Assembly (NCBI GenBank): GCA_963931925.1
Contig: OZ007567.1
Span: forward strand, 90,376,998-90,440,997
Direction: 5' to 3'
Source of the DNA: Onchidella celtica
Taxonomy: Eukaryota; Mollusca; Gastropoda; Systellommatophora; Onchidiidae
DNA length: 64,000 bases
The notes under the pieces: model-generated
What the model saw: the letters and a program-made list of their open reading frames with translations, nothing else
Database searches by the model: none
What the model was told of the DNA's origin: nothing
Part shown: piece after piece, positions 50,479-60,449 of the stretch
How the letters are laid out: the number at the start of each line of letters is the position of its first letter
How positions within the stretch are numbered: the first letter of the stretch is position 1
Program-made: the position numbers and the translations under genes

Positions 50479-50489
50479 TTACTAACCAC
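49710..50489 (-). CDS. Intact RNase H-domain ORF (259 aa) of LINE origin
   Basis: An RNase HI fold that would cut the RNA of RNA-DNA hybrids. All four acidic residues are present: YTDGS (about 48-52), EEVAAENAL (about 88-96), VTDSQSM (about 110-116) and GHAGVSGNERADKLAG (about 149-164). A C-terminal CPECKD hints at a half zinc motif. The first three codons (MVS) come from the duplicated target, and a second ATG, MAGK, lies four codons in, at the insertion edge. No reverse transcriptase is attached. It is either a chance-open LINE tail or an expressed stand-alone RNase H; I favour the first. Confidence 0.7.
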   Translation of the reverse strand: MVSKMAGKYTRVVFTMGRECRERAACAVNADVLELVHENSRTRDAVVYTDGSVTRGERSGWGYTVSVDGRTVAEDGAAYHVTTSSMKIEEVAAENALAWLQRSTHTCAVIVTDSQSMLRKIETGYLKPEWVQYLHDSKLKRLTWIFSPGHAGVSGNERADKLAGEAPMQGSLSLGENEILAALRETAPQADGDTIECIKLFGHQRGCGVKSRLCGTARRLFNQHLTGVVSEKTLSDMMARRAEHVWVCPECKDAGSTPK

Positions 50490-50491
50490 AT

Positions 50492-51865
50492 ATATCGTGA
50501 CATTGCCTTCTCCCTCCTCTACTATGTAAAGCTTCCACTTACTATAATGTTAGTTGAGAGATTTGATTTCCAGGTCGTAGAGCACAGTCATACATGTACT
50601 GAAAAGTGGTTTAACCAAAGGAACACAATATCTCTCCAATTACCACATCAAATAAAGACAACAACCAACAACAAAGTCGGTCATTTTCTTCTAGTTTTCC
50701 CTGATGAAAAACCTACCGACAGACATCCTAATGCAGCATGCCCTAGTATTACATCGGAATTCCTAATTACAGACGTAGAAAGGCGTCTTAAATACGCACA
50801 TGGCCCCATTCTTCTCATTTCACATGTGGACGACAACTAGCATCAAAGTAAAAGTTTCCCCAAGATTTTCCCCAATTCGAACTTCAGACCGTCAGTACTA
50901 TTACATGAGTATGACGAATAGTTACGAATATTTGCATCGTAATAAATGTAATCGGGCGATACCATTTTGTTAGATATGGTAGGGGTGACAGGATAGATAA
51001 ACACACGAAAATAGTGTGGAAAAAAAAAATGTGAAAAAAAACCCGACAGCCATGGCAACCGAATAAACAAAGCGTGAGGCGCACCGTTGCTATAAAAAAA
51101 TGTGGCCTCCCGCAGGACCCGCGGTTAAGTGTGTCGGACAAAATAATGGCCTCGCGTTTTGCGCGGGGAGGCCAATATAGCGGCCTCCCGCAGGACTAGG
51201 GTTAAAATAGTGGAGGAAGGAGAAGGTTATAATGTGTTGTCATGACACTTATATTTATAATATAGTTTTAAAATACAAGTTAAGTGCCCAGCATATAAAA
51301 TAATTTGTTCACCTATTCATAATATGGCCTAGCTCATGGATCAAAAAGCTCACACCTCTTGGGAAAAAGTTGAAACATGTTTGAAATGGCTTGTAAAAAT
51401 GCAGAAAATTGTTTATTAAGAGCTTCCAATTTAACATTTTACAATAGTTATTGCATCTCATCACAAGCACTTCATCCAAATATATTATACGGTCATTTAT
51501 GGTTTATCTGGCACATAGTTTTTATTGCATACTAAAGTAAACATGACATATATATACATGTTCAAAATGACCTGATAGACCGATCTGACAAGAATAGCAG
51601 CAACACATGAGACAGCAGCTGACTGGCCACTCCCTATCCCAGCACAGGCGGTTACGTGGACGAGTTCACTCAACATGAGAGGAGGGTTAATAATCTGTAT
51701 TTGTTCCTCCACGATATTTTGATGTCTGTCTCTTTCACAGTTTTCCCACAACTGAACTCTTAGGGTGCATAACTACACATGAGGAAAGGTTCTTTAATGT
51801 AAAAGAAGAAATAAATAAATAAGGCATGTTCATGACACTTTCCCGTTTAATAGCAAGATGTAAGA
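50492..51865. other. Intergenic; probable TRMT1 upstream region
   Basis: No coding motif. Contains a GC-rich hairpin cluster at 51104-51196 and a TATAAAA at about 51091, about 1.25 kb before the TRMT1 start. Whether this is the promoter cannot be told from sequence. Confidence 0.4.
51104..51196. repeat. Duplicated GC-rich block with hairpin
   Basis: GGCCTCCCGCAGGAC occurs at 51104 and 51182. Between them GGCCTCGCG...CGCGGGGAGGCC (51148-51173) can form a stem-loop. The GC content stands out from the AT-rich surroundings. Confidence 0.65.
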
Positions 51866-52210
51866 TCCAGATTTGTTTACATGTTGCAGTCAGTATTTTT
51901 CAATGCATTCTGGGATTCCAGACTTGAAAGGTACTCATGTTATATTTTCAGATTGAAGACTTGCGGTTCAAGTGATGTCACACATTTATATTGCTGGCTC
52001 AAGTATTAAACCATATGATATTGAAGCACTCCAGAGACTCCAGATTTGTTCACATGTTGCAGTCAGTATTTTCAGTGCATTCTGGGTTTCCAGACTTGAA
52101 AGGTACTCATGTTATATTTTCAGATTGAAGACTTGCGATTCAAGTGATGTCACACATTTATATTGCTGGCTCAAGTATTAAACCATATCATATTGAAGCA
52201 CTCCAGAGAC
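51866..52210. repeat. 172-bp tandem duplication at the 5' end of TRMT1
   Basis: Units start at 51866 and 52039 and are over 90% alike by eye. Each holds 'tcatgttatattttcag' (a 3' splice-site-like sequence) and an ATGTCACACATTTATATTGC segment. The second unit runs into the open frame that leads to TRMT1, so the upstream in-frame ATGs at 52144 and 52147 are inside the duplication. Confidence 0.85.
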
Positions 52211-52356
52211 TGTCTTGTGTGAAATATCAGGGAAAGGTCTTAAAAAGATCTCACTTAAAATTTAAACAGTCCAACTCATCAACTTTCATTAGCAAGGGTG
52301 AGCTACCTCACAGAGAGTTTCATTCATTTTCTGTTTCTAAGCTGCTGAACGGAAAT

Positions 52357-53597
52357 ATGGCAACAGCAGATGATGTGACTGAAGTTTCTGAGGGGCTAGC
52401 CAGGGTAGTGCTTCCAAAATCCGTTTTCTACAATCCTGTTCAGGAGTATAATAGGGATCTGACAATTGCAGTCATATCAGAGATTGCCAGTCAACATTTT
52501 CGTGACCTGGGAGTCAAGAAAAGAAAGAGAGGCCATGTCAAGTCTAACAATGAGACTGCTAAAACCCAAGAGCAAGGTGGAAATGATGCAGGAGCTGGTG
52601 ATATGACTCTTGAGGAAGAGGCCGCTCCACTAGTGGCAGGACAAAAGTATGAAAATGGTATTAGCATATTTGAAGGTTTGGCTGCTTCGGGTCTTAGATC
52701 TGTCAGATTTGGACTGGAGATCCCAGGAGTGAAAGAAGTCTTAACTAATGACTTTGACAAAAACGCAGTTGCTTTCATTGAAAGAAACATTGAAAAGAAT
52801 GGGCTCAGAGACCTCATGAAAGCAAGGCATGGTGATGCAGCTATGGGTATGTATGAACACAGATCAGAAGACAGATTCGATGTTATAGATTTAGATCCAT
52901 ATGGCAGCCCCACGGTGTTTTTGGATGCGGCAGTTCAAGCTGTTCAAGATGGAGGCCTTCTGTGTATTACGTGCACTGATGCAGCTGTTTTATGTGGCAA
53001 TGCTCCTGAAAAATGCAATGCTAACTATGGAGCTGTTTCAATACGATCCAAGTGTTGTCATGAGATGGGAATAAGAATAATTCTGCAGTGTCTCGATAGT
53101 CATGCTAATCGCTATTCCCGTTATATTGTGCCTCTCATTTCACTCAGTATTGACTTTTACTTCAGAGTATTTGTTCAGGTGTTCTCAGGACAAAAGTATG
53201 TCAAACACTCAGCAGCGAAAAAAGCTATGGTGTTCGAATGTGTTGGTTGTGGAGTGCATACATTACAACCCATGGCTGAAGCTATTCCAACCAAAGGTGA
53301 AGGCAACTTCAAATTTGTCCCGGGTAATGGACCCGTAATTCCTCAGAAGTGCATACATTGTGGTCATCAGCATCGCATGGGGGGTCCAATATGGTCAGCT
53401 CCTATTCATGACAAGGACTTTGTCAAGCAAGTGATTGAAAGAGTTCAGAATGGTCCTCACGCTTTTCACACTGCAGATCGCATATGTGGGATGCTGAATG
53501 TTGTTTTAGAAGAGTTACCTGATGTGCCGTTGTTCTACATCCTGGATGCTGTTTGTGGGGTATTACACTGTACCCCTCCAAACATGAAGACTGTCAG
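52357..53597 (+). CDS. TRMT1: TRMT1 exon A (most of the methyltransferase domain)
   Basis: 1,241 bp without an intron, ending GTCAG/gtatgt in phase 2. It holds the SAM-binding and catalytic motifs and both CxxC pairs. Confidence 0.93.
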
Positions 53598-56500
53598 GTA
53601 TGTTAACATATTGCCTCAATTATTATTTTGGATGAAAAGTTCGAATAAAACTAAAGAAAAATCAATATTGATCTGTCCCCGCGGAATTACGTGTCCGCCG
53701 CGGCCGCGTAATCTCGACTTTTTTCCAGAATTTTTTTTTTTTTTTCGTTTTAGGCTGGTCTAGGCCTAGAAGTTAATATTTTGCGATATTCCAAACCTAC
53801 GAAAAAACAACTATAACTGGAGTGATTTCCCTTAGGCTTAGTCATAGATTATCGAGTTTTCTTTGTTCTCAACATAGATATACACTACTAAACTAGATTC
53901 CACACGTGGCTTCGCCAACTGTCTCTTTCCCTGCTTCTCGAAGCGAGCCGGAATGGTCCTCATTGAAACCCCCTCTCACCATCGCGCACTGGGCTGAGGG
54001 CTCGATGCCGGCCTAACCCAGCCTAGCCAACAGGTTGGAAAATAGCGGTGATTGTGATTGATTGTGTAACTTTAATTTGATTGTGATTTATTTTGTAACT
54101 TTAATTTTTTTATAGTCACTCACATTTCATTTCCGTACACTATGAGTGACATAAAATTGAATAAAATTCTTCGATTGAAAAAAAGACAACAACTGATTCA
54201 ACCGACACAACTCACCACAACTACAATGTAAAGCCAACGGTGTTAATGTATATGACACGGTGGTAGAGGGTGGGGTAAGCCTAGCGGGAAGACAACGAGT
54301 GATGAGAAGTTAACATCAATAGCTTCATTGGTTCATACATTTGTCACTGAATTGGGCTAAAAAAAAATTGCAAAAACACAATAAAAACCAGTAGTATAGG
54401 CCTATCAGTATATCATAGTTAAGAGAGAGAGAAAGAGATGTGCAAGGGTACGAGTAATGTGGAGATGGACCAGACAACAGACTGGTGAAAGACTCGTCCT
54501 ATGGTGTGGCCTCACACTGACAACATTGAACTTTTACTAATATTATCACACCTCAACTGCTAGCCCTGGGACAAACAAGCTACCTGTACTAGATAGATAT
54601 TTAGATAGAGAGAGAGAGATAGACATAGACAGATAGAGAGACAAGATAGATAGACAGACAGATAGAGAGACAGATAGAAAGGCAGGTAGAAAGAGACAGA
54701 GAGAGAGAGAGAGACACACACACAGAGAGAGAATATATTTTTTTTTCAGCATCGTACGCGTTTAGTGTTGCCTTCTCTCGGAGGATACAATAAACTATTT
54801 CTGCATCGTTTCAGTGGCGTCAGTTACGGAACCCTTTCCATAAAAATTACTGCATCCTCCAATGGTAGTCACAGGGGCTGCATGGCTAATTCAATGGTGT
54901 TGTTTTATTATTAAGTCTTTTTTGGTCAGATAGTTAAATTATAGGACTTACCCATAGGTCGCATAATTTTTGCATAATTTGGGGTTTTGGCTTGCATAAT
55001 TTGAAGATTTATTTTTGCATAATTCTGCGGGGACAGATTGATGAAAATAGTTTCATAGTAAACACTGGCAATATGGCACATTATCTTTGTCAAGCAGCTT
55101 CTGTAGCTAGCAGAAGAAATTCTTTTTTGTTTTGTTTTTACTTGGCGGGAAACTGAATATAAATCAGTGATGCCATAAACATAAGAGTCCTTCAAGATAA
55201 CTTTCCCCAAGTAAAGGCATTTGATCTTCTGAAGAATGATTAATTAGGGAATGTATCCATTTAGAAGAAGCAAAACCATGGAACAAAGTCATTACCTGAG
55301 GTAACACCAACTGGGTAACCACTATGACCATAATATTGTACTTCGATGATGAAAATTTTAAGTATTTGTATTACGGTTAATGTTAGAATTATATTTTGCT
55401 AGTGGATAGCAACTGACGCAGTGTAAGTGTTCATTTAGAACTTGCAATGTCTCATCTTAATCTTCAGATCAAGACGGGACAAAGCGAGTTTTAGCTGAAC
55501 ACTTACACCGTGTCTTACACTAATTTTGAATGACTATCTGAAAGGGGCCATAACCCTTGCAAAAATTCACTTACCCAGTTTTGGAAAAAACGCTCTTCAA
55601 TTGTCTTGTCACTGGCAAAAAGCCCACAACAGAGTTTTAAAAAAGTAGCCACAAATTGTTCACCAAAAAAAAATAAAAAATTAAATAAGATTATTTTGGG
55701 TACCTGATCCAAATAACCACTGCCAGAAATTTAAAAATCCATGAAATAAGCATGAATTTTAACACCATTTGTATAATTTCTCTTAGATCAGCCTTGTTGA
55801 ACCAGGGTTACAAAGTCTCATTATCACACGCTGCCAGAAACTCGTACAAAACAAATGCCCCTGCTGAATTTATATGGGTGAGTTAATTTTCATACATTAT
55901 ATTGCAAGGAATAGAATATTGGAATATTTTTTTAAATGTGTTTACAATATTTTTGAGAATAGCAGTTTGTCATTTTATGTTTTGTGAAAGTGAACTATCA
56001 TCCAATCTATGTGCAAAAGTCTTCAGAGTTTACTGTAATGTGAGTTACATCATCTTGTCTGTGTAGCTTTCACCAGTGCAATAACAGCATGGCCAAAAGC
56101 TTTCATTGTAAAATTTAGAATATTGCTTTTTCTATGTATTGTATAATGTTAAAGGACTTTTTGGAGACACACGTATAGTTTTGTCAAGATCTCTCAAGTG
56201 AAGTTGTTTTTGCCTTCTTATAAATCTTGTCTTTTCTTTTCTTTCATTCATCAAATTCATTTTTGCAGCTTACCTGGCATTTTTTATTTTGTTTTTTTAG
56301 AATTTTTTGTGTGCAGTGATATATTTGTTTTAACATTGACAGGAAAAAGTGTATTCATGTAACAGATTTGCTAGACTTTCAGTTTCAGCTGTCTGTATCA
56401 ATTGTTGAAGAATTTCAAAGTATACCTTTTATTTTTCACGTCATACATATTTCTTGAGTGAAGTCTTGTTTAGAACTCATGAAAATGATATTGTTTTAAT

Positions 56501-59500
56501 TTTCATTTTGTTTAATTGTATTTAATTTACAATGTATTCATTTGAAGCATAAACTGATAATGATTAGGTATAGAATTGATTAGAGCTAAAAAATGTATGT
56601 TGACTTTTTTTTTTTTTTCAAATTCTCATGAAAACAATGATTAGATTAAGATAGCAAACTATAAATACAGGCCCAAATGGTGGAATAGTCATATCATAAA
56701 GAAAAATCAAACATTTTAATGTGGCACCAAAAGAAAAAAAAAAACGTTATTGCAAGAAAAACACATGCTGTTCTGTAAAATAAAAAGATATGGTTTATAT
56801 ACAAAAGTTTTATAACTTGGAAATTGAAAGACTTGAATGATTAACCTGCAAGCCTTTGGAAATCAAACAGAGACTTAAACTTGTGAACTGAAACAATGAC
56901 TACATTTTAATTTTAATTAACAGTCTATTTAGGAAATACTTGTTTAGTCCAATGCTATTTGGATAATGTTTTTGTTTGTCACATTGTTGAATCAGTGAAG
57001 TAACAATTTAAATATGATATGCATTACTTGTTGTAGGATATCATGCGGGCCTGGGTCAAGGAAAACCCTGTCAGTGAGAAGCGAAAGGCTCCAGGCTCTG
57101 TGGCACAGGTTATTCTTGATCAAGAACAAAAGTCTGAGGTTAACTTTACTGAGCATCCAGAGGCGAACCCACAGTCACGGGAAAAAGGTCTGTTGCGATG
57201 GCAGACCAACCCAGAACCTAACTGGGGGCCCAAGGCGAAAGCAAAACGATCCAGTAATGCTGATTTGTCTGAGAAACGATTTGCCAACCAAGGCAAAAAC
57301 AAGAAAGCTAAGGTATAAACATGAAAGCTGTATGGCCTAAAAAAAAAAAACATCCTGCAGAGAAAAAACAAAACAAAACAGAAAGCTAAAGCATAAACTC
57401 ATACATGAGAAATTAGTAATTGTGACTCTGGGGGAAGTTAGCAGACAGAATGAAATCTCATGTGCCTGAGAGTTTTACTTTGAATAGACAAAGAAGTTTG
57501 GAATACATGTATTTCATATCTGCTGTCTGTTTTTCTTTGGTTGAGCACAAAATACTGAAAGAAAATGGATTAATCTCTGTTAAGGTAACTTAGTTACATG
57601 CTGGCCCTGATCTTGTCATTGGCTGATTATATTACATTGAAATGCCACAATTACCTAGATACTCCCAGAATTCTGTGACATTGTCTGGTTTTTATAGTGC
57701 AGCAGCTGTACCTGTACGTCCATTTTGGTCGTTAGATATGTTATCGATTGCCAAATGTAGCTTTTGCCACAGGGAGTTGCAAATTCTTAACGCATACTTC
57801 TTCAGGACTGGAATTTTGTTGTCAGTACCTATATAGTTGAAACTTTAGTCAAAATGCATGAATTTTGAGGAAAATTTTAGGAGTGTGAAATTATCTTATC
57901 CAGCAGGTATGATCATAAAATAATGTGTACATGTGGTTAGTTTGGTGTTTTTTTTCTGGTTTTTTTGTTTGTTGTTGTTGTAAATTTCATATGCTGAGTG
58001 AGGTAGAGAGAGGTATATGACTGGTATTGTAATTTATTGATTCAAGGAACAGAACAATGGAACTTAGTGGAAGATCATTGTAAGTATATATAAGTTAGAA
58101 CTTTAAATCAGCATGAATAAAAAAAAAAGTGTCAGGTATATATTGTCAGGGTTAGGACTAGAATTGCCGTGCTGGGTCACGGTTTGTTTATTTCAGGGTC
58201 GTTGATTTTAGCCAGTGCAAATGTCCTTGAACTATTCTCGTGGACAGTTTGTTTTTGTGGCGCTTTTTCTTAGAGATGGAAGGAAAGTGGGGCAGGATAG
58301 AATAAATGGATGAATAACAGTGACGGTGCAATTCTTGACCCCGTGATTTTGATAAACTTTAACAGGGGTGAGAAAAGGGAGTGAGTAAATTCGTACATAA
58401 AACGTAGAGGGTTTAGAGACTGGCAAGGGTTTTGATATCTTAATTTGACCTTGTCTGTTACTATTAATAGAATCTATTAATATTACGAGCTGAGCTCGAA
58501 ATGGATGCACCAATCAAATTTAGGCAGTTGGCTGGGGAAATGCAGATGGCCGCACGGTATATAACCAGAGCCATTACTATGTTTGAGCACTCCATGCAGA
58601 ATTGTTATCCATCTGCGAGGGCAGTCGGCTGGATTCGGCCTGAGAGAATCAGAAGATTGTTAAAGCCATGTCTATGACCTTACTAGACATTGGAATGAGA
58701 CCATACGCTCTTATGAATTTTGCTACTGCTGTTATCTCCAGCTCCCTGATCTTGGATCAGGGGCCAATCGTAAGTTTCTAGATCTACATACTGATTCGAC
58801 GATGAACGTGAATCTGACCTTAAGTTTCCAGTAGAAGTGCTACCAAAGAATGCAAGACTATAATGTATTTTACATGCAACTAGATCTAGCATGAGTGTCT
58901 GGTATACACATTTGTAAATTGAAATTGATGTGTCTGGATGAGGCTGGGGATTGCCAGCCCATCCTAGAGTATATCTAGATCTAATGTAACTACGTCAGTT
59001 GTGTTGACGAGTTATTTCCTTTTTAAGTGGTAGGCACAAATAACTGTGTTAACATTGTCGTCTGAGACATTAAGATATTATTTATTAGATAGTAGGTAGG
59101 CTATTTCTGAAAGATGGATAAGTAATAATTAAATTGTGAACGAGTTAGAATGATATAATCTTTAAGAATCTAGAGGAGACTTCTAGTGATATATTATTGT
59201 GTTTTTATTTGATGCTGCTGATGTTGTCCCTTTAGAATGTAAGAGCTAGACGAAATTGTTAGGGAATTTAAAGTAATAAATTTGTGGCCCTGCAAGGTCC
59301 TTGATAAAACTTACTTGAATCGTTATTAGTATATGTGGCATGGCATGAAAGAATAATGTCTAAAACCTCTCGATAGTTTAAAATGCAGTCGAACCTATAA
59401 TTCATAATAACCACCCTATAACACTCGAGGACCATCCCCGTAACATATATGAAAGATGGTCAGAAAGTAACTGATGACAGTTAGGACAGTATGTCTTGCC

Positions 59501-60141
59501 ATTTCATCATGCTTTTCCTTATGCTTCAGTATGTCTTGCCATTTCATCATACTTTTCCTTATACTTCAGTATGTCTTGCCATTTCATCATACTTTTTGGT
59601 TATTCTTCAATACGTTTTCCCATTTCATCATACTTTTCCTCATGCCCCAGTATGTCTTGCCATTTCATCATACTTGTCCTTATGCTCCGGTATGTCTTGC
59701 CATTTCATCATACTTTTCCTTATGCTTCAGTATGTCTTACCATTTCATCATACATTTCCTTATGCTCCAGTATGTCTTGCCATTTCATCATACTTTTCCT
59801 TATGCTCCAGTACGTCTTGCCATTTCATCATACTTTTCCTTACGCTTCAGTATGCCTTGCCATTTCATCATACTGTTCCTTACACTTCAGTATATCTTGC
59901 CATTTCATCATATTTTTCCTTATGCTCCAGTATGTCTTACCATTTCATCACATTTTTCCTTATGCTTCAGTATGTCTTGCATTTTCATCATACTTTTCCT
60001 TTTGGCCCAGTTTATCTTACCATTTCATCATATTTTTCCATATGCTACAATATGTCTTGCATTTTCATAATACTTTTTCTTTATGCTCCACAGACTGAAA
60101 CTGACTCCAGTGACGATTTGCTCAATGACCAAGACATCTAG
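52357..60141 (+). CDS. TRMT1: tRNA (guanine26-N2,N2)-dimethyltransferase, four coding exons (about 551 aa)
   Basis: Uses S-adenosylmethionine to dimethylate guanine 26 in tRNAs. Exons are 52357-53597, 55787-55877, 57037-57312 and 60094-60141, in matching phases. Motifs: FYNPVQEYNRDLT near the N-terminus, SAM-binding FEGLAASGLRSVRF (about 105-118) and NDFDKNAV, catalytic-loop DLDPYGSP (about 178-185), paired CVGCG and CIHCG, PIWSAPIHD, and RGLLRWQTNPEPNWGP-like C-terminal block. I chose the ATG at 52357 because MATADD directly precedes family similarity. The frame is open back to 52144, adding 71 basic, acid-poor residues that could be a mitochondrial presequence. No CCCH zinc finger is present, unlike vertebrate TRMT1; it ends TETDSSDDLLNDQDI. 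If exon 3 is not spliced it stops at 57318 (KAKV). Confidence 0.93.
53598..55786. other. TRMT1 intron A
   Basis: Starts gtatgt, ends ctcttag. Contains a GC-rich patch (53691-53715), a GATA/GACA-type microsatellite at 54596-54730 and no ORF of note. Confidence 0.8.
54596..54735. repeat. GATA/GACA/GAGA microsatellite
   Basis: Mixed 'agatagac', 'gagaga' and 'cacaca' runs, about 140 bp. Confidence 0.85.
55787..55877 (+). CDS. TRMT1: TRMT1 exon B
   Basis: Encodes SALLNQGYKVSLSHAARNSY, matching the family block 'GYxVSLSHA...T.AP'. Donor TGG/gtgagt. Confidence 0.93.
57037..57312 (+). CDS. TRMT1: TRMT1 exon C
   Basis: Begins DIMRAWVKENPV and contains RWQTNPEPNWGPKAKAK. It ends AAG/gtataa; reading through gives Val and an immediate TAA at 57316-57318, so a two-residue-different short isoform is possible. 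Confidence 0.88.
58915..59020. repeat. Dispersed repeat, copy 2 (inverted relative to 18005)
   Basis: 'gaggctggggattgccagcc' and 'catcctagag' are the reverse complement of the 18005 copy. It lies in the last TRMT1 intron. Confidence 0.65.
59487..60090 (+). repeat. Minisatellite: 15 units of about 40 bp ending at the TRMT1 splice acceptor
   Basis: Unit starts: 59487, 59527, 59567, 59608, 59648, 59688, then every 40 bp to 60048. Each reads roughly CAG-tatgtcttgcc-atttcatcat-acttttccttatgctt. Twelve of 15 keep CAG after a pyrimidine-rich tract, and the true acceptor CAG (60091-60093) follows the last unit in register. All three forward frames are open because no unit contains a stop and 40 is not a multiple of 3. 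Confidence 0.95.
60094..60141 (+). CDS. TRMT1: TRMT1 exon D (last coding exon)
   Basis: Encodes TETDSSDDLLNDQDI and TAG. Acceptor 'tatgctccacag', phase 0, fits exon C. The short acidic tail is not diagnostic by itself; support is phase, acceptor and the poly(A) signal downstream. Confidence 0.7.
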   Translation, partial: TETDSSDDLLNDQDI

Positions 60142-60410
60142 CTGGAGACAGAAGCTACGCACATCAGTGATTGCCGTGAATGTTTTGTCTCTGTCTCTGA
60201 TACAATGAGATAATTTCTGTCTGATGTTTTCTCTCTTTACATTCATATGGAAATTACATACCAAGGCAAATTACATTTTGTCTCTCTGGTGGACAGTGCT
60301 TTTCCTGATAATAAATGACCTACATTAAAATGAACAGATAGTATGCCATTTTGTATCAGAACACATGAGCTTTTTATGCTTGTACTCTTTTCATGTTAAG
60401 GAGTCATGGA

Positions 60411-60416
60411 AATAAA
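60411..60416 (+). promoter_or_regulatory. Poly(A) signal of TRMT1
   Basis: AATAAA 270 nt after the stop. Another AATAAA lies at about 60309. Confidence 0.6.
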
Positions 60417-60449
60417 CAACATTAATTTTTTTTTTCTTTCAGTGTTAAA

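Noticed and set aside
57642-57836. 64-codon ORF in the last TRMT1 intron
   Set aside because: No splice support, no motif, AT-rich composition.
59474-60141. Three overlapping forward ORFs of about 200 residues rich in FHHTFPYA-type repeats
   Set aside because: They are the three frames of one 40-bp minisatellite in a TRMT1 intron; only the final 15 codons belong to a plausible exon.
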